Made by a program: the position numbers and the translations under genes. Below are positions 33,492 through 44,476 of a stretch of DNA of 64,000 bases, one piece after another. A model generated the notes under the pieces. It saw only the letters and a list, made by a program, of their open reading frames with translations, ran no database searches and was not told where the DNA came from. How positions within the stretch are numbered: position 1 is the first letter of the stretch; every line of letters starts with the position of its first letter. This DNA is from Sipunculus nudus (taxonomy: Eukaryota > Annelida > Sipuncula > Golfingiida > Sipunculidae). The stretch is taken from the NCBI GenBank assembly GCA_026874595.1, contig CM049313.1, positions 12,399,508-12,463,507 on the forward strand. Direction: 5' to 3'.

Positions 33492-33812
33492 AGCCGGCTT
33501 TCCATCTACCGATTTTTCCGCCCGACATCGGTAGATTTAAAAAAGAAATCCGGCAGCTGAATTCTTTGACAATGTGAAGGATTTTCCGACAGATTATTAG
33601 CCGCCTGATTCACAATTTCCTTCTCTTCATCATTTCTGATGGCAATAACAACCCTGAAGGTTATTTCAGAAGTGACCAAAATGACAAGAAAAATCTGGTG
33701 ATCTGCACGGGAATTAATTAGGTGTGCGCGCAATTGCCGGACCTGTATAAATGTCCGGCCGTTTAAAATATTCGGCCGGCAAATATAATTTCGGTAGATG
33801 GAAGCCCGGCTC
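33492..33812. mobile_element. Inverted-repeat element B, directly adjoining element A
   Basis: Begins AGCCGGCTTTCCATCTACCG and ends CGGTAGATGGAAGCCCGGCT, followed by CTAA. Its interior shares many phrases with element A (TTTGACAATGT, GGCAATAACAA, GATCTGCA.GG, AATCGG), so both belong to one family. It shares the TAA junction with element A. Confidence 0.65.
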
Positions 33813-36688
33813 TAACTCTGATTTCGTAATAAACAGTCACCTGACTAGTCACCATGAAAAGAAGAACCTGGCAGATTCTACAATTTTTTTATTAGAATAT
33901 TTTTTTCATAGCCCAAATGAATGTACTTGGGCAAGGTTTATCCTTCATTTTATAAAATTAAAGTCTGTCAATAGATTACTGCCTCCGTCGATAACCAAGA
34001 AACGCCATTGTGGCTTTAAGACTATAATCTGGCGATATGGGATCATTCTAATGTGTAGTTTCACCAGCGAGTTAAGTCTTAGTGTATATGTTTCCTATTG
34101 ATTCTATATTATAATTGACGATGGTATCACTCATCCGTTGTCACGAAAGTCCTCTGTGGCCATGCCCAGTAAATTTCCGGGTTTGAGTTTTACTGTTGGA
34201 ATCGTGTGCACAGTGTATCCAACGGGAAGGGGGGGGGGGGAATATTCCATATTTGTCGATACATCCTAAGAAATTTTACATCGTTTTTCCGAATGAGCTA
34301 TTGCAGTGCTATCTATCAGAAAGTACGCCAGTTCCCCTGGGCCGATGTCAACAGGAACCATAAGTGAACTTGGCCCATGTCTGCTCGTCCCATGGATAAC
34401 ACGCCCTCTGCTACCAGGCTCACATCCTGTGGACTACCTAAATGAAAGAAGTAGAAATAGATTTTCAAATATATGAATACCGGTTCACTTCAGAGGTCAG
34501 GGTAATTCTTTAGTTTATCATATGTCATTGTATATTTTTGTATAATATCATGTACAGGGATGTCAAGTTGTGATATATAAGGGTTCAGAAAAAGAATAAA
34601 AAGTATACTTTTTCCTGGTTAAATCCTGTTTTATAATGAAAATACAGTTAACATCAAGTTCTACTCTTACAGAGTGTTGACTAACCAAACACGCACGTTT
34701 CCTTTTATCCATTTTGATTTTTGAACATGATTGTCCAGTTATCGTTTAAGTATATTAATATGAAATGAAATACAATCTTTTAGTCCCGCACATTTCTACG
34801 ACTCTGTGAAATAGCTGTACATTATAGGATTATTGAGTCCCCTGAAAGGCCATTTGTCCAGAATGCAATATTAATGTCGCCTTCCGCTCTGTGTGAAAAA
34901 ATTCCCCACCCCGATGGCGGTTGAAAGAATTCGGAGTGATAGCAGAAATAGTTCGAGGAACTGATGGATAACAAGTATTGCTTCCTATGATTGGTCAATC
35001 TGAGAATATTGCAAGCGGACGTGACGGTTTTCGTTTCTCTGAAGGCAAGAAATTGGTATATTACTCCTGAAAGAATTGTCGTGACCAAGACTAATGGACG
35101 TCCGTGCCATATATTATCAAATGTCACCCTGTTGTAAATATCTGCCTCCGCCCGGAGGGTATGCATTCATCCACGTGTGTGTGTGTGGGGGGGGGGGGGG
35201 TTGTGTCGATGGGTGCATGGGTGACTGGGTGTGCCCACAGCATAAATCACACAATCATGAACAAAGTCTCATGAAATCATAAGGGCTTTTAAGAAATGGG
35301 CCAACGAAGAACCGATTCGACTTTGGTGTGGATCCGGACATAAGTCGGATTCAGGAATGTCAATATGGAATATTCTTAAATGTACGGTCACTTTTTGCAC
35401 GAATACACCTGAGAAATGTGCCGAATAAGTGAAAGATCCAACAATAGGGACCCACCCAATTGCGGTGGCTTGCATCCCTTAGAATGCAGATTTCTTGTTA
35501 TGCAAAACACTTTTCTACAGGCGGTTCATGGTAATTCCTCGAAACTGACATCAACCATGAAAGAAGACCGTGTTTTAATATAATCTATTTAATCATGCTA
35601 GCCGTTCTATTCATGTTAACCCTCAACAACATACACATGAATGTACCGTATCAAGATTCTAGTATACAATAGCGCTAGTCTCATTTTAAACGTTGCATCG
35701 GGTGAGTGACCACAGCGCATGCACAGATAACATTCAAACCTGCGCATCTAACTGTACTTGTTTCCTGAGTCCTGCTACAAAGGGTGAGGTGCCTTCCCCA
35801 CACTTTTTAGGGAATGAAACTCATGATATTAAATTTGCAATATAAATTTGTAATTCATTATATGGTTTCGTCATATTTTTATCAGTAATCTGTCATTTGG
35901 GCTTTGTTTGCATGTGTCAATGCCTTATTGATTTGTCATAAAAGTTACCAATGATTTTTAATGTTTCATCTATTATTATGAATAAATCTGTTAATTGATA
36001 AGTGAGCAAACATTATTTTCGTATTGTAAAAATAAAAATAAATAATATAAAATTTTTATGGGCGTGAAGACATTAATGATACTGTGAAGATTGATTTTGT
36101 CTTGTTTATCATAAGAGGGAAGAGCTGTCCGAAGATTCCGAGTGGTTATCCTTATTTCTGGGGAGGGGCTTCTGTCGGTACCCCTTATGACTGTCCCGTG
36201 CATTTTCACAGCAAACTAGACTCGTAACTTAATTCGATATAAAGATAAGATATGAACAACGGTGGTCTTACAACTATAACTTATCCAGCCAATCAGCCCG
36301 TTATATAGAATAAGAGGAGAATAATTAGGATCACCCGTAAAGTTTAATTAAGTTTGTGCGGGATATTAAGGGCGGATTTTTAGGGAGCGCAATGGTGAAT
36401 TCTCTTTTCTGTCCTATGAAAATCAGGAAAACAGAAAATACTAATTTAAAAACGCTGAATTTATACATCAGTGTGCTTTTTTAGCTACCCTATATAACAC
36501 CATTACAGCCTTAATTTTCAAAATGTCTCTACATCACAGGAGGTGTTTCGGGCTATCTTGCCGTGATCACTATAAATAACAGGCGTTAAAATTCAATTTT
36601 TTTTTTTTTACTTTTAGCATGTTAAACTTTTACGTATTCTCTATTCCAAAGATGTCTGACCAAATAGTGACTTACGCTACAAAATTCT
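33813..36688. other. Intergenic, nothing recognised
   Basis: Contains G homopolymer runs (34227-34239, 35187-35200) and AT-rich sequence. Open frames up to ~115 codons (33751-34101 plus, 34822-35166 minus) have no recognisable motif and look like chance. Confidence 0.4.
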
Positions 36689-36691
36689 GAA

Positions 36692-36747
<56 letters not shown>
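36689..36747. repeat. (TA)n microsatellite
   Basis: TA run with one TACATA interruption, 70 bp upstream of the candidate exon. Confidence 0.95.
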
Positions 36748-36751
<4 letters not shown>

Positions 36752-36816
36752 CCATTCATTATAACATTAACCCATCCATCTTTCTGGTGGTGGTTAATGA
36801 ATGTTTTGTTTCCAAG

Positions 36817-36992
36817 AAAACCTTGACGAATTAGCCCGGATGAACCCTGCACATCATTATCGCAACAATGACAAAACACTCGCTGAACTTCGGCAAACAC
36901 GCAAGACTAAATTACGACCTCCCGATTACCTCCTTCAAGAAAACCTTCCCCGTGAAGACTTACTTTCAGATAATCCCCTTGGTCTGTGTTAA
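36817..36992 (+). CDS. Candidate host terminal exon, unknown protein
   Basis: A possible 3' splice acceptor (TTTTGTTTCCAAG, ending 36816) precedes an open frame reading ENLDELARMNPAHHYRNND, then TLAELRQTRKTKLRPPDYLL and QENLPREDLLSDNPLGLC, with a stop at 36990-36992. GC content is visibly higher than in the flanks, and composition is that of a soluble charged tail. ATTAAA (37014-37019) could serve as a poly-A signal. I do not recognise the family, no upstream exon was identified, and an ATG-started short frame from 36801 is an alternative. It could also be a fragment of an unknown element. Confidence 0.3.
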
Positions 36993-37143
36993 AGATTATA
37001 GAGTTGAAGGTTAATTAAAGTTAATTTTTATCATATACAGAGTTTGAAAACTAACAAGTTATAGCAGGCTGAGTGAAAGTTGGTACTTTACAGTAGCAGT
37101 TATTCCATGTTTTTTAGTCTTATAGATATTCTACTATAGATAT

Positions 37144-37290
37144 TCAGGATTGAGGAAAAAGGGGGGTCCAACAAAGGAGGACTAATGACAAAATCTAAAT
37201 AAGACCATAGGACAGGAAAACGGGGGCAGGTCCAGGCTGCATAAATGAAAAAAGGGGGGTCCGGACCCCCCCCCCCTGGATTCGCTTAAG
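37144..37290. mobile_element. Short hAT-like G/C-homopolymer element, truncated copy
   Basis: TCAGGATTGAGGAAAAAGGGGGG at the left and GGTCCGGACCCCCC followed by CTGGATTCGC at the right resemble 24144-24336. The outer CAGGGGNGGATC part is missing at the left end. No clear target duplication. Confidence 0.5.
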
Positions 37291-39285
37291 TCTTACCCTT
37301 TGGCTAAAAACCAAGGGGATTTTTTTTTCAAGCTCCCGCTCGATATTTTTCAGTGTCCTTTTTCTGGTTGTTCTAAAATCTGGTTATCTTCAATCTTGCC
37401 ACACTTTTTAATCCATAAAATCTTTTTTATGGCAAATAGACAGATGGATTCTTTTTACACAAACGCACAGAAACATAAGAGCGTATTAAACACGTAAATT
37501 AAGAACGTCTTAATGATTTTTTATTCAACAAAAATGACTAATAGCGTGAGACGTGTAATTTGAAAAACATTTAATTCGATTAAGATTCATTTCGATTTAC
37601 GGTTTAAAAAGCAACCAAAGTAATGTTAATGATACTATATTTAAGCGGAAGAAATTTAATTTAATTGTAACACGTTCTTGGCATTTAAACAAAATAGCTG
37701 CTCGCTTACATATAAATTTGTATGTTATTTTATGTAAAATTAACATGTGTCTTCTCTAGTAGCTCATATATATATAATAATAAACCCGCGAAATCATACC
37801 TTTCCACGCTTATATAATGAGCCCATAATTGCAACATGTATAATTAATCTACAACTCTTAGCGTTTACAAAAAAAAATGTAACCGCATTTATAGTCAGAA
37901 GAAAATTATTTATATAGTTCATATAATACATATAAATATATAAAAATATGTGTGCAGATTTATGTGTGTAAATATGTGTACAAAAACATGTATGAATAAA
38001 TATATAACATAGTCATGTTCACGTAACATAATTATATATATACACACACATATATATATATATATATTTATATATATACATTTAATATGATATTAACATA
38101 TAATAACAATAATAATGGTTAAATCTTTTAAGTTTAAAAAACAGTTCATATTTAGAACATAGCATCAACATCTATCAAGTAATGATAATAGTGAACATGA
38201 AGATGACACTGGTTCAGATTATGACTTACAATGATTGTCAATACCTGATTCCGATATAAAACAGTCAAAAAATACCAAGTGATACTTTTATATCATAAAA
38301 CATCAAGATGTCTTTGTTTTCCTTGTCGTCAGAGAGCATAGAAAGATTTTATGTCTGTGAGCTATTCTCTGAAGCCCATTAAATCAAATAAAAACAGAAA
38401 ACAAGTCACAACGATGCAGTATGTGGAGGCGACATTATGTTTTATGACGCACCTGCCTTAGACACTGACGTCTCTTGAAACCTTCCCTGCTGCCGTTTGT
38501 CGTCTTTGCTGTAACTTCGGCTCGCTTTCTTGGTCTTTCTTTTACACTTTCATTAAATAAGATCTATAGCGCCTACCATAAATAACCCGCGGGCAATCAC
38601 TAAGTGATAAAACATCATTTACTTTGCTCAGACGCATTACGTAACTACTCCGTCATACTCACAACTCGTGTTTTGTCAAATCAATCATGTTTAACGTGAC
38701 GTCGATTCATCTCTTGATTTAAATCAAAAATGACAAACCCGAGTTCTAAGGTATATTTGGAAGGTATGAATATTAATAGTGCCTTTGTCATTGGAGGTGA
38801 TGGACATTGTCATGATACTGTTAGGCAGCAATTGATATGTATAAAGATTATTAATAATGAGGAATAAAGAGTAGTCGTAATGCGTGAAGTTTATCATTAA
38901 GCTTTTATTTATATTACATTCTGTAACGGTTGTCTCTGTGAACGGATTATTGAATTTTAAATATCGCTATCGCTTCATAAATTAGTTAATCAATATTAAG
39001 TTGAAATGGGCAACCGTCCTGAGTTAAGAGACTCAAATTGTTAAGACATTTATGAGATATGTTTCAAGATTAAGGCGCCTGCACAGTATATTGGAATTCT
39101 ACAGTTAATTTTATATTCCTAGCTGATGGGATGTTTAGACAATTAGCGTATTAGAGGCTATTGGAGTATAAGAGAGGAGTTAGACATCGAGTGAGAACAT
39201 GTACCAATGAGAAAGAATTTATGTTTCAAGTGGACTTCCAGAAAATGTGTTATATCGTTTTTAAGAAGGTAAGTTGCTTTCCTTG
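37291..39285. other. Intergenic, AT-rich
   Basis: Includes a TA/CA-rich stretch at 38030-38100. A donor-like AAG|GTAAGT sits near 39270 after a short open frame (39161-39270), too weak to call an exon. Confidence 0.4.
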
Positions 39286-39803
39286 TGAGCACGATCCTTT
39301 TTTTCCTACTTGTTGGGATGTGATCCTTCTTCCTTTGACTTGGCGGTGTGATCCTTCTTCCTTTGACTTGGCGGTGTTAACCTTCTTCCTTTGACTTGGT
39401 GGTGTGATCCTTCTAACTGTAACTTTGCGTTGTGATCCTATTCCCTTTGACTAAGTGGTGTGATTCATCTTTCTTTGGCTTGGTGGTTCTATCCTTCTTC
39501 TTTTGACTTGGTGGCGTGATCCTTTTTCCTTTGACTTGGTGGTTAATCCTTCCTCTCTTGACTTGGTGGTTTCATCATGCTTTTTTTGACGTGGCGGTGT
39601 GATCCTACTTCCGCTGACTTGGCGCTGTGAGCCTGATTCCTTTGACTTGGCGAAGTGATCCTACATCCTTTCTCTTGGCGGCGTGATCCTACTTTTTTTT
39701 ACTTGGTGGTGTGATCGTTCTTCCTTTGACTTGGCGGCGTGATTCTTCTTCTTTTGACTTGAAGGCGTGATCCTTTTTCCTTTGACTTGGTAATTTGATC
39801 CTT
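39286..39803. repeat. 28-bp minisatellite, ~18 copies
   Basis: Repeat of GTGATCCTTCTTCCTTTGAC followed by TTGGCGGT, period about 28 bp, with substitutions and small indels between copies. The first few units (39310-39385) are nearly identical; later units diverge more. The period is not a multiple of three, so it is not coding. Confidence 0.9.
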
Positions 39804-42800
39804 ACAAAACGTAACAATGTCCTGGGTGAAAAAGATTGTAATCGTTCGGGGCGTAGTAATGGGTAAAAATAGTAGAGACTGACCACGATTTGTTCAAAGG
39901 CCTGCATAACTGCCACACAATTACGGTTTTGCAATAACACGCAATAACAATAAATCTTAAATGATCAACATTTAAAACATTGCGTATGACCAGTTTACAA
40001 GGACATGACATCAACTGATCATGGTGATTCAGCGTTCACTTTCTGAGCGACATCTTCTGCAATCTTCACCCAATATAGACAAATAGGTCGTTTTAACATG
40101 CTCGGGCATCCCGAGAGCACGGACAGTGGTGGTGTATTTAGCCTATATAAAAACAGACCAAAATCCTTCCAAGTGCTTGAAATTACAGACTTTGACCTGG
40201 GTATATGATCTGACGCCATACTGTTGGTAAAAATTATCGATGCAGCATCCTAGGATTACAAAACGTGAGATGTGTTAATTTGTCTTACTTTCATTTCACT
40301 CCTGTTCCGGGCAGCATTGCTTTGTAAAGTGCCTGTTTTTCTTCATTCTTTCTGTCTGTGATGGATTGCGTGCGTGATCTTCCTCCCAGATAGGTAAGTC
40401 ACATTCCGGTAACCCAGAGAAGTGGCAATTACCTGCTACTCCACATCTCCCGCGTGACACCATGGCGACACGAGTTCTTTACATCAGTCCGTGTACGCCA
40501 GAACTGTAGAGACATGTATGTAAAAATCCCTGCATTGCCAAATTTGAAATATGAAGTTTTCTAATATCTAAGATCAGTAAACATCAAGTTAGAACTTAAG
40601 GTAGAATGTCCCAGTGCTGCGTCACGTCTGTGAGTTGAAAAACGCTCTGATCCATGCTCTCTAATTAGATAGGCCACCTTCTTCGATTCCGAGTCACTTG
40701 GAAATCGAGTTCAAGTCCGTGTCCAGTACAAATCTTTATTTTGTAAGAAATTTAAAATGAAAATCTGAGATTACCATGTGCTTTATATTAGTTTATAAAT
40801 GCTTTTTACTTGAATGTATTAATACATTTAGGTTCCGATACCAAGTTAAAGATAAGAAAGTATAGTCTTTCTTTGACGGCCTCATATTCTGCTGGTAGTT
40901 TGAGCAAGTATAGAAGTCATTATAGTAAGCTTTTCCAGCTGGACTGGAGATGGACTAGGCCTGATTTTCGAGTCCTTACTTCTGAGTGCAAGTCCGAGTC
41001 GCGGAGGCTCGTGTCCACGTTCGTGTCCGAGTCCCTGAGTAAGTGGACTCGATACCTACAACACTGCCGTTATACAGAAATTATCTATATACAACTAAAA
41101 TTGTCATGTCTGTTTGTTTGTCCCAGAAACCCCTCAAAACGGCCTTGGCAGTGGACCAGTTATGTTACAAGCGTCAGTCAGATGCCCTAACTTACAGATT
41201 GCACACAAAGTTGGCCTTTCAACTAGCACACATTTGAATTCCTGGCAGCATCACATCTGACCTTCACCTTGGCCCATTACCACAAAGACATAAATATTTT
41301 GTTCGGTATCGACCACCAGACGTTATGGGGAAACACTATGCGGCAATTAACCCTTCCTCTGCAAAGGAAACCAACGGATCCCGATTTTCTAGTACATTCA
41401 AAAATTCTAAAATTAATTTTAAATATTTAAAAGAGCGCCTGTCCTGTTCTCTTCATCGTCATTATTTAAACATTATATCCTTGTTCTAGGTAATTATAAC
41501 CTAATCTAGATAGGTATCGTCAAATACAGGCTTAGGAAATTTATAAACATTTATGTTAAGTCTGCCTTTATCAAAACAAGGGCGCTTTTCAATTTCACAG
41601 GAATTTTTATGAGATAATTAATTTCCGTTACATTGTATTTTAATCTTCATAAATTACTATCAAGAGACGCTCCAGGAACTTTTTCCATTGATATCCAATA
41701 ATTATAAATATGACAATAAATATTATCGATCGCCTAACATTAAGGGATTCCATTTTCTTATCTAAGTGTTTTCTCGGCCTGATGCTGATTTAAATGGGCC
41801 ATAAAATTAGAGTAAGATGAACATTGTCTGGTCGTTTTGTATTTTATACAAAGAGGATTCTCAAAGAAAAGATGACTGCCGGCAAAAGTACAATTAATTC
41901 ATAAGAGGTCCGCCTTTATAACGACAGAACCTGTAAAGGGCTCACACCCTGAGCATGTTAATTTTCTTTACATGCCATATGATATCGTCAGAGAAATGAC
42001 ATTTAGCCCTAAAGAGATTGCTTCCTGTTATACATGGTGACTTGGCAAATAGAACTTAGGTTTAAAAGATGTTATAACCATTAGATCCAGTGATTCATTA
42101 TTGCTGGAAAGCGCGTGTTGGTTCAGAGCTTTCTAAAATTGAATCATTCTTAAGTCAGTCGTTAAAAACGTTTATTTGATTTTTAAGTTAAAATTCTGCT
42201 GTATTCTGCTGGCATCGTCCCAAGATGTATTTCCACAATTAAGAGAGATTAAAGGAAGATGATTCATCGTGAACGGGTATACTCGGGAAACATAGTAAGC
42301 TGCTTTTATTAAATATGGAATAATACTAAAAAAGCTTCCTTTTTTTGTTTGTTAGGTTTCATAAGACCATTTCATTTAACGGGAGCACTGATTTCTGTCT
42401 GGGTACAATTTAATTAATTTGGTTTAACCCTCAGAACAGAGACCACGTGATCAAAGTAAAAAAATGGAAAAAGTTGACTTTAGCTGACAATACAGTGTGT
42501 TTGTGTTTTAAATAAACATCCGTGAAAATATAACTGAGTAGTTGCTCTAATAATACTGATAGTGCATATTTTATGTTGTGACACTAGTCGTGAAGAAAAT
42601 TGAACTGCAAGAACCATCCATACTATAATAACCATTGTGAACAGCTTGATATATGACGGAAGGATTAACACAAAAGAATACAGCTGAATGTGCAAACTGA
42701 AGTGCAGATCCCGTCTCTATGATGACTAACGTCATTCCTATTCCTGCTCTTGCAGGGATAAGCTGTATATCACTAAGCCCATGCAAAAAATAAACAAACA

Positions 42801-44003
42801 AGATTTACAGAAATTGGAGTTTGCACCGTGGTCTTTATATTACATGGATGGCGTAGTATTATGTAAACAAATATGTTTAATATTGGTCAGGTTTATTGTG
42901 TGACGCGTTACCTGTAGGAATTTTTTTTTATTGAAGAAACCTTTTGCTTTCTTGTCGCGTTTTTCAGTGGATTTCAACAGACTGGTTCTCCTATGTCAGA
43001 GGGGCAAATGAACCGTATGTAGCAAACTGGATAAACACAAATGGCTTCAGTTCCATGGGGTAATTATACTAAAACCCCGCCAATCAAACACAGGTGAAAA
43101 CATCACCTTCTAATAAGCTTGTTAACGAAATAAAGCATGTGAACGCAAGAGGCTCTTGGATGGATTGCTTTTTGGTTTGTGGTGGACCGCAAGGCTGCGC
43201 GCCCGGCTCACAGCTGGTTCATACTGAGAGTAGAACGCTGCTGCAGACGACAGCTGTGGTATGCTCGATTTGGTAAACATCTTAAACATATCACCACCGG
43301 TGTTTCACGGGGCTTTCCCTGACCGACGCCATCCCGTATGGCATCTGTGTACACCGACACTTTGGGCGTCCGTTCTGACAGAGGAACACGTGGACAGTGA
43401 GCAGAGGGGGTTGTTATGACTACAGCTGATGTACAAGGCCGCGTGTGTCTTTCTTACCATACGACCCGGCTTACACGAGAATTGCATAAAATACCTGAGA
43501 CGTCACTAATGCGAACATGTATAAGACTTCTTTTTATATGTTTGCGAGCGTGGAATTACAACAGATTTCACTGAAAGTATATATTTGGTATAACATCTTT
43601 CCTAAAATCGTATGATAACTGCAGGAAGATCAAATGTCGAGTAAATAGTAATATTGTTTAAGAACGACAGCGATGTGGTACACGGCTGTGATTGTACACG
43701 ACACCTCTTCCGCTCGGTGCTCATTTACAGGATTCGCTAATTGTCAAGTTATTTAAAGTTTTTAAAGTTATTTAAAGTAAATAAATATATGTATGAATTT
43801 TTCTTTGAGTATGGTTAACAAGAAGTAAGTCAGTATTATTGCCATATTTTGTGTTTGAAACAAATTGATCTGCATATATTTATATTTTAGTTATGTATAT
43901 ATAATACAGAAAACACACTTATTTCCTATAAGTCAATACAATGAAATTATTAAAGCACACTACCACATATTGCAATGTATGCAATTTGTTGGGGATACCA
44001 ACC

Positions 44004-44007
<4 letters not shown>
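39804..44007. other. Intergenic, nothing recognised
   Basis: One region (40680-41055) is rich in GAGTC/GTCCGAGTC phrases and may be an unrecognised repeat. Other open frames are short and featureless. Confidence 0.4.
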
Positions 44008-44052
<45 letters not shown>

Positions 44053-44078
44053 TTGTATATATATATATATATATATAT
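44008..44078. repeat. (TA)n tract left of TRIM copy B
   Basis: TA runs with a small interruption (AAATTTG), ending at the truncated 5' LTR. Confidence 0.95.
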
Positions 44079-44476
44079 TAAAAAGTGGACTGAACTGTCT
44101 CGCTAGTGAAGCTTGCTTTTCTAGCCAAGCGGTTGGGACGCCGGACTTGTGCGCCATTACATGGATTCGAATCCGGGATCAGCCCAGTATTTTCCCCTGA
44201 GCAATTTGTCTTCGTAACAAAATGGGGGCTCATCCAACGTCACGGTAAACTCTGTGGCCCAGGGAATAAACTCACCTTAGTGTGACTCCGGGGATACTTT
44301 TTTATGTTCTGATAGCAGAACGCTCTTAAGAGGGGCTGTGTTACGCGGTAACATAAAAGCGGACCGAAATGTCTTGTTAGTGAAGCTTGCTTTTCTAGCG
44401 AAGCGGTTGGGACGCCGGACATGTGCGCCACCGAATGGGTTCGAGTCCGAGATCGGCCCAGTATTTCCCCCTGAGC
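44079..44476 (+). mobile_element. TRIM copy B: miniature LTR retroelement with tRNA-like LTRs
   Basis: Plus strand: 5' LTR 44079-44219 (outer ~15 bp lost into the TA tract, ending CGTAACA), primer site TGGGGGCTCATCC (44223-44235), ~100 bp internal sequence, polypurine CTTAAGAGGGG (44325-44335), 3' LTR from TGTTACGCGG at 44339 to 44476, where it runs into another TA tract. Each LTR has an A box (TAGCGAAGCGG at 44396-44406 in the 3' LTR; TAGCCAAGCGG in the 5') and a B box (GGTTCGAGTCC at 44438-44448; GATTCGAATCC in the 5'). The internal part matches copy A (CGGTAAACTYTGTGGC, GGGAATAA, GTGTGACTCC, TCTGATAG, GAACGCTCTTAAGAGGGG). No coding capacity. Confidence 0.82.

Noticed and set aside
39161-39270. 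Possible exon ending at a GTAAGT donor
   Set aside because: The open frame is short, has no acceptor and no recognisable protein, and it abuts a minisatellite.
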